64,000 bases of DNA from Macquaria australasica (taxonomy: Eukaryota; Chordata; Actinopteri; Centrarchiformes; Percichthyidae), in assembly GCA_005408345.1 (NCBI GenBank), contig SEMN01001195.1, positions 23,635-87,634 of the forward strand. Reading direction: 5' to 3'. A model generated the notes under the pieces. The model searched no databases and was not told the origin of the DNA. It saw only the letters and a program-made list of their open reading frames with translations. The first letter of the stretch is position 1; every line of letters starts with the position of its first letter. Both the position numbers and the translations under genes were made by a program. This document shows, one piece after another, positions 50,046 through 60,100 of this stretch.

Positions 50046-50053
50046 TATAAAAG
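50046..50053 (+). promoter_or_regulatory. TATA box before small ORF 1
   Basis: TATAAAAG about 147 bp upstream of the ATG at 50193, preceded by CCTCCCTGTACAATACC. A well-formed TATA in the unique loop of the palindrome. Start-site evidence is lacking. Confidence 0.45.
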
Positions 50054-50192
50054 GCTGGAGACTAGACTCATCCTTCATTCTAAAGTTCCTTCAGTTTGAA
50101 CACAGATAACTGCTGCAACTGCTGTTACTGTCACAGGGCTGTTATCCCCTTTAGGACGAGTTACAACTGCTCAGACTTCAAACTGCAGAAAC

Positions 50193-50390
50193 ATGGACGG
50201 AGTCATCGGAAGGGTCGCTGCTGCACTACAGCAGTCTGTGGTAAATGTCGTCTCTCGGTTCGCTGTGCAGCTGAGCTACGAGGAGCCTCACGGGCTGGTT
50301 GTTGTCATTGACGTTGACAGGCAGAGGCTTGCTGTGATATCCATCAGTAGACTGCTGATGGTGATATTCAGCGTCAACGGAGCAGAGTAG
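50193..50390 (+). CDS. Small ORF 1 in the palindrome loop (65 aa)
   Basis: Starts MDGVIGRVAAALQQ, contains SYEEPHGLVVVIDVDRQRL and ends SVNGAE. A related ORF at 51786-51989 shares about half its residues over the central region. The length difference between them (three codons after LQQ) keeps the frame, and both start from the same position after a related upstream sequence (CTCAGACTTCA). This pattern suggests that the pair descends from a coding ancestor. A TATA box lies 147 bp upstream. No domain is recognised; the central part alternates hydrophobic and charged residues without a clear membrane span. It could be a fragment of a larger, spliced protein. Confidence 0.4.
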   Translation: MDGVIGRVAAALQQSVVNVVSRFAVQLSYEEPHGLVVVIDVDRQRLAVISISRLLMVIFSVNGAE

Positions 50391-50502
50391 CAGAGTGCGG
50401 TCACAGCGACACCCGCCACATGTGCGGCTCGGGTCTGTGCGACAGAGAGAGCTTTGCTTCAACTCACAGCTTCAGTGAAACTCTGCGGAGACCGCACCTG
50501 TC

Positions 50503-50976
50503 ATAATTTTAGAGAGTCGTTCTTTCTAAGTTATACTTCTTAGCTTACTAAAACTGAAATTAAATTTCAGCTTCATAATACAAAATCAATTTTGGCGGCA
50601 GCAATATGATTGGCTGATGAAATCGTGTCAAAATCTGGATGGATAAGAGAGAGAGAAAACGCCCACGAGAGAGAGAGAACGAGCGACAGAGGGAGAGGGG
50701 AGGGGGGATGAAGGGGAGGGGAATGAATGAGGCATTGTGCTGTTGTGTCGCTGTCGACGTTTGGCGCTGAATCTTGGTCTGAATACACGGGGGTGGAGCG
50801 TGGAAGCGGATGCGGTGACACCGGCACCAAGAGGCTGTGCCAGCTGTGCTCTGGCTTCTGCGTTCATCTCCAACGATTATCCGTGGAGTCGACCGCGGAC
50901 ACCGAAGAGATGATTCCACCGCCGCGGGAAGCCGAGGATAATTTCAGAGAGACACCATCTCTGCTGAAACACAGAA
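50503..50976. repeat. Right arm of the 474-bp inverted repeat
   Basis: Partner of 49432-49905. Inner ends are AAAATTAT / ATAATTTT; outer ends are TTCTGTGTTTCAGCAGAG and its complement. The loop between the arms is 597 bp (49906-50502). Confidence 0.93.
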
Positions 50977-51028
50977 GTCTGTGCGGAGTGCAGAGCTTTG
51001 CTTCAACTCACCACGATACAATCACAGT

Positions 51029-51273
51029 GCTGAAGAGGAGAAACCTGAATTTAGTGCTCTCTAGCTGAAGAGGAGGAACCTGAATGAAGTGCTCTCTAGC
51101 TGAAGAGGAGGAACCTGAATGAAGTGCTCTCTAGCTGAAGAGGAGGAACCTGAATGAAGTGCTCTCTAGCTGAAGAGGAGGAACCTGAATGAAGTGCTCT
51201 CTAGCTGAAGAGGAGGAACCTGAATGAAGTGCTCTCTAGCTGAAGAGGAGGAACCTGAATGAAGTGCTCTCTA
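51029..51273. repeat. 35-bp tandem repeat, 7 units
   Basis: Units contain GCTGAAGAGGAGGAACCTG and AATGAAGTGCTCTCTA. The first unit differs slightly (GAGGAGAAACCTGAATTTAG). 245 bp is exactly seven periods. Because 35 is not a multiple of three, the array is unlikely to be coding. Confidence 0.95.
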
Positions 51274-51785
51274 ACCGCTGCGGGCACCACAACGACAGCA
51301 GGAAAATGCACAGACCGCGCGGCGCTGGTGTGTGAATATTGCGGATGACGCTGAGATCACAAGACGTACACATTAGAAAACAATCGAATGCTTCTCTGTC
51401 ACTCTGTCAATGAATACAATAAATCATTTTTGGTGATGTTGTTCTGTTGTCATTATTTTACGCACCTCATTATGGATGGTGCAGTCCGCATTCAGAGCAC
51501 GGGCTCTGGTGCGCATTCATCTACATTATGGATGGTACGCTAAATGATGGTGCGCTTTTTCTCAAATGTTCTCTCTGTGCTGTCTTCTTCTGTTTGTGGG
51601 ACAATGGGCTGGACTACTTCAGACACAATCGACAATGGGCACATTAAATGAGTGCAGCAGTTTGATCATCGGCATTACCCGAATGGTGCAGCTACTGTAC
51701 AGCGGGACCCGGAATAAAACCAGCGGTACAGACGGTTGAACGTCGATCATTCGTCCGGCGAAACTTCTCAGACTTCAGCGTCCAT

Positions 51786-51989
51786 ATGGATGATGTGAAG
51801 AGAAGTATTGTTGCTGTACTCCAGCAGACACTGCGGTCCTTTGGCAATTATGTTTCCCGATTTCAAATCAGGCTGGGCTTTGAAGAGCCACACTTTCTCG
51901 TTGTTGTCCTTCTCTGTGACAGACAGAGGCTGGCTGTGATCTTCATCACGAGTCTCCTGATGGGCAACCCTCCTGACTCAGCTGGGTAG
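51786..51989 (+). CDS. Small ORF 2, diverged relative of ORF 1 (67 aa)
   Basis: Starts MDDVKRSIVAVLQQ, contains VSRFQIRLGFEEPHFLVVV and CDRQRLAVIF, and ends after PPDSAG. It aligns end to end with ORF 1 except for a different C-terminus and a three-codon length difference. Its nucleotide neighbourhood (CTCAGACTTCAGCGTCCAT before the ATG; arm-related sequence after the stop) is also related to that of ORF 1 and the palindrome arm. Family not recognised; no clear TATA box upstream. Confidence 0.4.
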   Translation: MDDVKRSIVAVLQQTLRSFGNYVSRFQIRLGFEEPHFLVVVLLCDRQRLAVIFITSLLMGNPPDSAG

Positions 51990-52019
51990 TAGCCTAATGT
52001 TGACAGAAGCATCCGCGGT

Positions 52020-52218
52020 TCAGACACCTGCTCACGGAGACCCTGCGAGCTGCGCTCTGGCTCCGCGTACGTCTGCACAGATTACCTGCGGAGGCCGCGG
52101 GAGGCCGAGGATAATTTCAGTGACACCATCTCTGCTGAAACACAGAAAACTTCGCCCTCTCGAAGTCCAACAAAGTCTGAATGGAGTTTCGCTGACAAAT
52201 GATGGAAGTTGTGACTGA
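52020..52218 (+). repeat. Diverged copy of the arm module
   Basis: GGGAGGCCGAGGATAATTTC and ACCATCTCTGCTGAAACACA match the right arm, and the following part (CCTCTCGAAGTCCAACAAAG, then GAATGGAGTTTCGCTGAC) matches the extension beyond the left arm. In translation TPSLLKHR and NGVSLTNDG are kept relative to the left-arm frame. Confidence 0.6.
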
Positions 52219-52683
52219 AGTAGCTTTCCTACAGCTTTCTTCCCCGAGCTTTTTTATTGTTATTATTATTTGTAGATATGCTTAACAGCTTAATAGCTCG
52301 TCATTAACACACTCTAACAGGTCACAGCTTTCCTGATTGTTTCAATATTACTGTCTGTGTTGATCTGAGTGGCAGGAAGGTTGGGACAGAGCCGCTCTCT
52401 TACCATACCACGAATTCCCACTTTTTCACTTTCTAAGTCATCATCAAAGGGTGCCTTATGAGAAACTGGTCCACCATGGACATAGGCTACTGACACTGAT
52501 ATCAGATTGAGTAGGTGTGGATAATCTCGTGCACTTGTTTCTCTTAGAAAATTGTAAAATGCAAGCGCAAGAACAAATAATGTGCCCCCCCCCCAAAAAA
52601 AACAAAAAAAAAATACAATGCCCATACAAAACTCTGATATACCCTGAAATGACCAATCCAGTTCCTTTTTCTTCGCATGAGGC

Positions 52684-52765
<82 letters not shown>
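52684..52765. repeat. (CA)n microsatellite
   Basis: About 40 CA units. It produces the Val-Cys-rich open frames on the minus strand. Confidence 0.97.
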
Positions 52766-52768
<3 letters not shown>

Positions 52769-53060
52769 TCTGGATTGGAAGCATAGTCTGACATCCTGTG
52801 GACAGAAACTGTAACTACAGCTGTAAAACATTTCTGAATCGCAAAGTATCCCACTAACAAAGACAAAAGTAAGGCTGATCTCTTTACTGAAATTGTCCCA
52901 TGTTGATGCTCAGACAACAGATTACATAGAGATGTTCAACATCATCAGTATTGCAGTACAAAAATAGCAAAGTGTGAAAAAAAGGATATCTGAAGTGAAA
53001 ACCGCGACTATGAATTTGCTCACACACCAGCGCACAGTGCAGTCACATGGAGGACTATTT

Positions 53061-53699
53061 CAGTGGTGGAAGAAGTACTCAGATATTTTACTTAACTAAC
53101 AAGTAATAGTTAATAATACTAAAAGTAATAGTATTACAAGTAAAAGTCCTGCATTCAAAAGCTTACTTAAGTAAAAGTACATTAGTATTATCAGCAAAAT
53201 GTACTTAAAGTATCAAAAATAAAAGTACTTGTTCTGGGGAAGAAATGTCCCCTGTGACTGATGTTATATATGACATTCGATTGCTAATACAGATTCATCA
53301 ATGTGTAAGCAGCATTGTACTGTTGTAGCTGGTCAGAGGGGTCATGAGATGATTAATGGGAGAGGAAAGAAGAAAATTCTAAGTTCTGATACACAAATCT
53401 ATATTCACATTTTGGACTTTTCTCAAATCATTGCTGTTATTTGTGAAATATTAGATAATATTAGATAAGTTTTCTTATTTGGGCCTAAAAAAGATCCTTA
53501 ATTCAAACCATCAGAGATCTGCAAAGTAACCAGTAACCTGCTGTCATATAAATAGTGGAGTAGTACAATATTTCACTCTGAAATGTAGTAAAGTAGAAGT
53601 ATAAAGTAGCAGAAAATGGAAATACTGAAGTAAAGTAGTAGTAAAGTATCTCACAACTGTAATCAAGAACACTAATACAATAGTTACTTTTTAGCACTG
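53061..53699. mobile_element. hAT MITE, longer relative of 25948-26249
   Basis: Begins CAGTGGTGGAAGAAGTACTC and ends AGTTACTTTTTAGCACTG. The interior has GAAATGTAGTAAAGTAGAAG. Flanked by GACTATTT and GATTATTT, an 8-bp target duplication with one mismatch. Confidence 0.85.
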
Positions 53700-53997
53700 G
53701 ATTATTTTCATATTTGTAACATAGGTGCTCGTGTTTGTCAGAAAGCCTGTAGCGCCTCCGTGTGGCTGGACTGTGATACTGCACTGGAATATAAAGTGTC
53801 TTTAAGACGCCCTGCTGGAGTGGTTGTGTCACCTGCTCTCTCATGTTTGTGCGTTCATGTGGATAAAACATTTATATATATATATGTATATATATGTATA
53901 TAGTCAGTAGAAGCGCTGATTTTGAAGAAATCGTCGAGTGAAACTTGTGAAATCTTGTGAAAAACTTTTCTTGACCGTGAGGCTTTGTTTGTTTTTA

Positions 53998-54066
53998 AAT
54001 GATGATCATATATAAATGATGCTCCTGGAGACAACACATAGCAACCATGGAATCCTCGGAGTCCAT
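53998..54066 (-). pseudogene. G3 first exon remnant
   Basis: The same start as G1 exon a (MDSEDSMVAMCCLQEHHL), but a short insertion (ATATGATCATCAT) brings an in-frame stop after four more codons. Sequence related to the rest of exon a continues to about 53905 and then meets a TATA-rich repeat. Exons b to d are missing. The upstream flank shared with G1 and G4 continues at about 54557-54640. Confidence 0.6.
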
Positions 54067-55462
54067 TTTGTACACATGTGTTTTTACAGTCACATCTCAC
54101 CTCTGTGATTTCAACTTTCATCCAACCAACCTGCAAAAGACCTGAGATCAAGTCCAGATCTGACTCTGAAGACATGCACAGCTCTGACAGCGTCCTCTGT
54201 CTCATTGCTTTTGCAACATGTTGACGTAGAAAATACATTATAATTTCTCATCTATTACAGATTAAAATGCCAGTAAATGCAACTTTTAATGCGAGTTGGA
54301 CAGAGTCTGTAACAAGTTAGATTCATGAGTTTCATCTATAATGTTCACATGTCGCTAAATATAATCCGTGTTTTTGCAGAACCGTCAGTGCTGATGTTCC
54401 GTTTGTTCCTCACAGCTGTTTATTTGTAGTTTTCTCTCCTCTGACTTCATTAAATACTTGTAGTCATCACACAGACGCGCATTTTACGCACGTGGCACAG
54501 CCTTCACAGCGACAGGATCCATCAGGATCTAACTGTAACTGACTTTCAGAGTCCAGGTTTATCCAGTAAAAACATCTGGAACATAGAAGCCGTCCTCAGG
54601 ATGAGTCCAGCCCCGTCAGAGCTGTCCGGACATTGTTCAAATTAATTATATAAATATGAAATGTTTTCTGTCTTGTCAAGTTTATTATTACAGGGAGTTT
54701 CAGTTTTGCTGCTTGAATACAAAGTCTCACAATATTTGCAGTAGTGACATTACTGATGTATTTCTTCTGAAATGGTTTTGCTAACAGATTATTTCTACTA
54801 GAAAAACGAATTAGATCACCAGCCTTTAATTACAACAGAAGCCTTACAAACATGATTTCAGTAAACTATATTAAATCATATTTAACTAGATAATAATATT
54901 AGAAAAAAAGTGTTATCTATTTTCCACTGACTTGTATAAAATCAGGTGCACATCTATGAAGTTAGGTTTTGTTTAACCAAAATAAAAATAAAACACAAAT
55001 GTCAAGAATGTTATTTATTTATTTATTTCATATATTGGTAGTGATGAGATGAAGACCTGTGTCTGTATACTGTGACATGACAGTGTGTTTACAACAGCAG
55101 TGTTACAAATATTAATATTTCCGGGCCTTCATACTTTTTATCATTATATAAATATAAAAATAAGATATATAAAGATAAAATTCTGGGGCAAAAGGTGCTG
55201 TGGTATGAGGATGCATACGACATATGACAAATAAAATCTACAAGTATCTTCAGCTGGACTATTTTGAAAGAAGGTGTTGAGAACAAAATAATGTAGGCTG
55301 ATACTTTATTGATCCCCTTAAAGGAGTTCTGGTTTCTCTTTCCTCCCTGCAATAGAGAGGTCAAAGGTCAGGGAGTGTTGGCGTGGGCTTAAACCTGGTT
55401 TTTGACTGAAAGGATCCCACGTGGAGGATGAGGAGGAGGAATAAGGCGAAGCAGATGAGGAT

Positions 55463-55785
55463 TCACTGCAGCTGTTCGAGGTGGAGACAGTGGAAATGGT
55501 CACATCCACAATACCTTGACTTAGCTCTGGATATTGTTTCCTGGAGGAAGAAGGCATAATATATGCGTTAATTTCCCCTCAAACTAGGCTTGATCATTTC
55601 CAAAAATACATTAAAAACTTATTTAGTTTGTAAAACTGCATAAAAAATACAAATGTGTGACTTACCTCAGCTCCTTCTTGGTGTTCTACGAGCTCTTTGG
55701 GGGACATGCCATGCAGGTTACACAGGTTGGACTTCACCGTGACTGGGACCTGACCCAGGGACTGTTTGATGATGCCTTTAGGAAC
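55463..55785 (-). pseudogene. G3: 3' end of a gene copy, LINE-free
   Basis: Exon e 55785-55666 (VPKGIIKQSLGQVPVTVK through EHQEGAE) with intact splice sites, and exon f 55540-55463, reading ETISRAKSRYCGCDHF in phase 0 up to TGA. The ENISWWING part of exon e seen in G1 is replaced by a different acceptor (TTTGTATCAG). It shows the pre-insertion state of the exon that the LINE breaks in G2 and G5. Without exons b to d it is probably not functional alone. Confidence 0.55.
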
Positions 55786-55911
55786 CTGATACAAAACAAA
55801 ACCAAATAAAGGACTGAACATGTTATTATGTCTGTCAAATGTGGTTTAGATCCTTCACTGGCCACTCCTTTAGTTTAGCACTTTACTGATTGGTTGCGGC
55901 CGTCAGTTTAC

Positions 55912-56271
55912 ATGAGCAACCTTAAAAGTCAGGTCATCAAATTCAAAATGATTTTTGAAATGATCAATAATAATAAAATTTTGCTGACAACAGCCGGTGG
56001 AGTTGCTTCAGTGATTCAAAGAGCAAAGAGTAGAGTTCAGGAGAAAACTGTTCTTCCAAAGATGAAAATATTCACCACACTAAATATTCATTTATATACA
56101 GAATATACAGCATCCCAAATATGCTCTCCAGGGCAGCTAAAGGTGGAACCGATCATTCACATGTTTGTTTGGACAGTATCTCTTTTGTTCTCAGTGGTCT
56201 CAGTTCCGTCTGTAGTCGTGTTAATGGTGATCTCTTTCACAAAATATCAAATAAAGGAACCCAGTCTGTGA
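55912..56271 (+). CDS. Hypothetical 119-residue ORF (copy 2)
   Basis: Twin of 48127-48486, with Leu for Ile early and Val for Ala in the hydrophobic segment. The same doubts apply. Confidence 0.2.
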   Translation: MSNLKSQVIKFKMIFEMINNNKILLTTAGGVASVIQRAKSRVQEKTVLPKMKIFTTLNIHLYTEYTASQICSPGQLKVEPIIHMFVWTVSLLFSVVSVPSVVVLMVISFTKYQIKEPSL

Positions 56272-57183
56272 ATCTGGCTGCTGTCTTGTTCTTGACAGAA
56301 AAACTCTCATAGCTTCACTAAAAACTGAGGCTTTAATTGTGAGTCTGTTAGAGCACGTTTGTTTTTCTTGTTCCTCGGTGCACAAGCTGAATGTGACACC
56401 AGGTGGCAGAAACTCCACTGTGACACAGTAAATTCTCCTCCTTAGAGATCCCGACACTGTATACACGCAGTATGTTACTGTGTAATTGATTTGGTTTACT
56501 ATAGACTGGATATTTCTGTTCCTACCCAGCACCTAAAAGAATTCAGTCCAATTATAAATAGCCAGCCTAGAGTTGTTTAAGACATAGTTACTTTGGAAGA
56601 GGGTTTCTTCCTGTGGTATTCACCTCTCCTGGTTAAACCTCCAGCTCTCTCACTTGACTGGTTTAAGTCTTTCGATCTTTAAAATCATTAAAAATGTACT
56701 TTTAAATATTAGAAATAAACTGAGACTATGACACTCTTACTGTCTGAAAGCATTTCGTGCTGACATGTTGATGGTTGTAAACACATTTAATATTAGTATA
56801 AGATAAAGATAAGATAAAGTGTTGTATGAGCATGAAGACAGTGGGAGAGGTGTAGAGGTGAGGTCTGGGCCTTTAAATGCTCATAATAATTAAAAACACG
56901 CTTTCTACAGTCTGCTCCACTTTTATTTATAACAGTTTACACATGTAATCCACACACTTGTTGACAACACTTTACAATTACAGCCTTGCTTTAAAAAAAA
57001 AAAATGAAACAGACATTTAGGCAGTTCTTCACTAACAGAGTATCTGGGCAGAAGGTGCTATGGGGGCTTGTATGAGGACTTGTTGGGGGGGCTTAAACCT
57101 GGGTTTTCAGGCAAAAGGACCCACGTGAAGGGGCACTGTCAGTTGAGGAGGGGGAATAGGGTGAAGGTGAAGCAGATGAGGAT

Positions 57184-60100
57184 TCAGCGCTGCTGGAAGG
57201 AAGGCATAATATTTGCATTCATTTCCCCTCAAACTAGGCTTGATCATTTCTGAAGCACATTAGAAAGTGGGTTAGTCAGTTAGCTAAAATGCATTAAAAA
57301 ATACAAATGTGTGACTTACCTCAGCTCCTTCTTGGTGTTCTACGAGCTCTTTGGGGGACATGCCATGACGGTTACACAGTGACTGGACTTCACCGTGACT
57401 GGGACCTGACCCAGGGACTGTTTGATGATGCCCTTAGGAACACCATTGATCCACCAGCTGATGTTTTCCTGAGATGATACAAAAAGAAACCAAATAAAAG
57501 ACTGAAAATCTTATTACGTCTGTCACATGTAGTTTAGATCCTTCACTGGCCACTCTTTTAGTTTAGCTCTTACTTGTTTACACTTTACTGATTGGTTGCG
57601 GCCATCAGTTTACATGAGCAACATCAAAGAAACAAAGTAACCTGGTGCTAATCTTCATCGAATAATGCAACTATGTAAGCCTTTATACATACTGAAGAAG
57701 TTGGGGCTGCAGCTTGAGTGAGTTTGGGTGAAGAAGACTGTAGGCTGGAGTTGGAGCTGCATCTGGTTGTCATCTGTTTGAAGTTCTCAGGAAGAGGCAA
57801 AAGGTGGCTGCCAAAGGGCTGTAGGAGAAGGATGGAGCTGCACTTGAGTGTCAGAGTCCGACAGAGGGTGGAGCTGCAGGTGTCAGTCAGAATCTTCAGG
57901 TGGAGTGTGGGACTGGAACTGGTTGGCAGAGGCTGAAGGCGGTGGCTGGGGATGGAGCTGGCTACCAGAAGTGGCAGGTGAAGGCTGAGATCACAGCTGG
58001 CTGGTGGGTGCTGTAGGTGGATGTGGAGGCTAAGGCTGTAAGGAGCAGCAGGCAATGGCTGGAGGAGCAGGTGGTTGCCGGGGGCTGGAGGAAGAGGTTG
58101 GATCTGTGGACGGCTCAAAGAAGCTACAGGTGGCAATGATTACAGGTGGAGGGTGGACCTTCAACTGGCTAGCAGAGGAATGAAGTGGAGGGATGGGCTG
58201 CTGCAGCTGTCTGCAGGTGGACGCTGCAGCTGCAGGTTGCTGGCAGAGGTTGCAGGCAGAGGCTGTAGGTGGAGGAAGCTGTAGGTTGTTGGCAGAGGCA
58301 GTAGGTGGAGGTTCACGCCTCAGCTGTCTTCCAGATTCTGCAGGTGAAAGAGGCTGCAGGTTGTTCGCAGAGGCTGTAGGTGGAGGTTAGAGGCTGTAGG
58401 TTGGAGGTTCAGGCCTCAACTGTCTGCCTGAATCTGCAGGTGGAGGAAGCTGCAGGTTGCTGACAGAGGCTGTAGATGGAGGAAGCTGCAGGTTGCTGGC
58501 AGAGGTTGGTGATTGAGATGGAGGTCGAGGCCTCAGCTGTCTGCTAGAATCTGCAGGTGGAGGAAGCTGCAGATTGCCGGCAGAGGCTGGAGTTTGAGGC
58601 CTCAGCTGTCAGAGGCTGTAGGGGGAGGTTTAGGGCTCAGCTGTCTGCCAGAATCTGCAGGTGGAGGAAGGTGCAGGTTGCTGGCAGAGACTGTAGGTGG
58701 AGGTTAGAGGCTGTAAGTGGAGGTTCAGGCCTCAACTGTCCGCTAGAATCTGTAGGTGGAGGTTCGGGGCTCAGCTGTCTGCCAAAGTCTGCAGGTGGAG
58801 GAAGCTGCCGGTTGCTGGCAGTGGTTGTAGATGGAGGTTCGGTTTTGGCTGTGTGGCAGAATCACAGGTGGAGGTGGCAGTGCAGGTACCTGGCAGAGGT
58901 TGCAGGCAGGACTGGAAGCAGTTGGTATGGAGGAATCGGGTTGTAGCTATCTTGCAGGTGGAGTTGGCAGCTGCATGTTGCTGAGACAGGCTGGAGATGG
59001 AGCTTCAGGCCTCAGCTGTCTTCCAGATTCTGCAGGTGGAGGAAGCTGCAGGTTGCTGGCAGAGCCTCTAGGTGGAGGTTGAGGCTTCAGCGGTCGGCCA
59101 GAGTCTGCAGGTGGAGGAAGCTGCAGATTGCTGGAAGGAGATGGAAGCAGCTGTAGATGGAGGAATCTGGTTGCAACAGAGGTTGGAGGTGGCCTCAACG
59201 TTCACCTCCAAACTCTGCCAGAATCTGCAGGCGGAGGAAGCTGCAGGTTGCTAGCAGAGGCTGTAGGTGGAGGAATGGGCCTCAGCTGTCTGCCAGAATC
59301 TGCAGGTGGAGCAAGCTGCAGGTTGCTAGCAGAGGCTGTAGGTGGAGGTTCAAGCCTCAACTGTCTGCCAGAATCTGCAGTTTCCTCCACCTGCAAGTTG
59401 TTCGCAGAGGCTGTGGGTGGAGGTTAGAGGCTGTAAGTGGAGGTTCAGGCCTCAACTGTCTGCTAGAATCTGTAGGTGGAGGTTCGGGGCTCAGCTGTCT
59501 GCCAGAATCTGCAGGTGGAGGACGCTGCAGGTTGCTGGCAGAGGCTGTAGATGGAGCACTGTTTGCAGCTGTCTGCTGGTAGAGGCTAGAGCAGCAGATA
59601 GCTGATGTAGTAAGAAGGCAGAGTTTCAATGTGAAAGTGGATGGAGGAGACTGTAGGTGGAGGATGGAACATGTTACTCCAGCTGGCTCTCAGAGGCTGT
59701 TTGTGTCCCGGCGGAGGATTCAGGTGGAGGTTGAGGCTGAGGATGGATTAAAGAGACAGAGGCTGAATTCACTGATGTGGAAATAAACCCAGTTCTATTT
59801 AACCATGTGAGTGTTTTGATCCATTAAGACGACTTCTAACTACTATAATATTTACAGACAATCTTACTTAACTAACTCATCTTATCTTAACTACTATTAA
59901 TACTACTTATACTACTACTACTTATTATACTACTTATTATACTACTAACACTACTGCTTATAATGTGTTTAATTGTTTGCAGTACAGCTACTTTAGTCTT
60001 AGTTTGAGTTTTTAGCTCGTTTATGTATGGCTGTACAGGGCTCGGTTCTCCCAAAGTATCAACATCATAAGATAAGATAAGATAAGATAAGCCTTTAATT

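Larger units (their letters stand above)
54650..56540. repeat. Segmental duplication, partial copy D2
   Basis: Matches 44820-45778 (offset about 9,985 in its second half) and 47981-48760 (offset 7,785). The 2,200-bp difference between the offsets equals the LINE absent here. About 170 bp near 54670-54855 is extra relative to D1. Confidence 0.85.

Noticed and set aside
51029..51273. 35-bp array as a CRISPR-like repeat
   Set aside because: Directly adjacent identical units without unique spacers, in a vertebrate genome; a plain tandem repeat.
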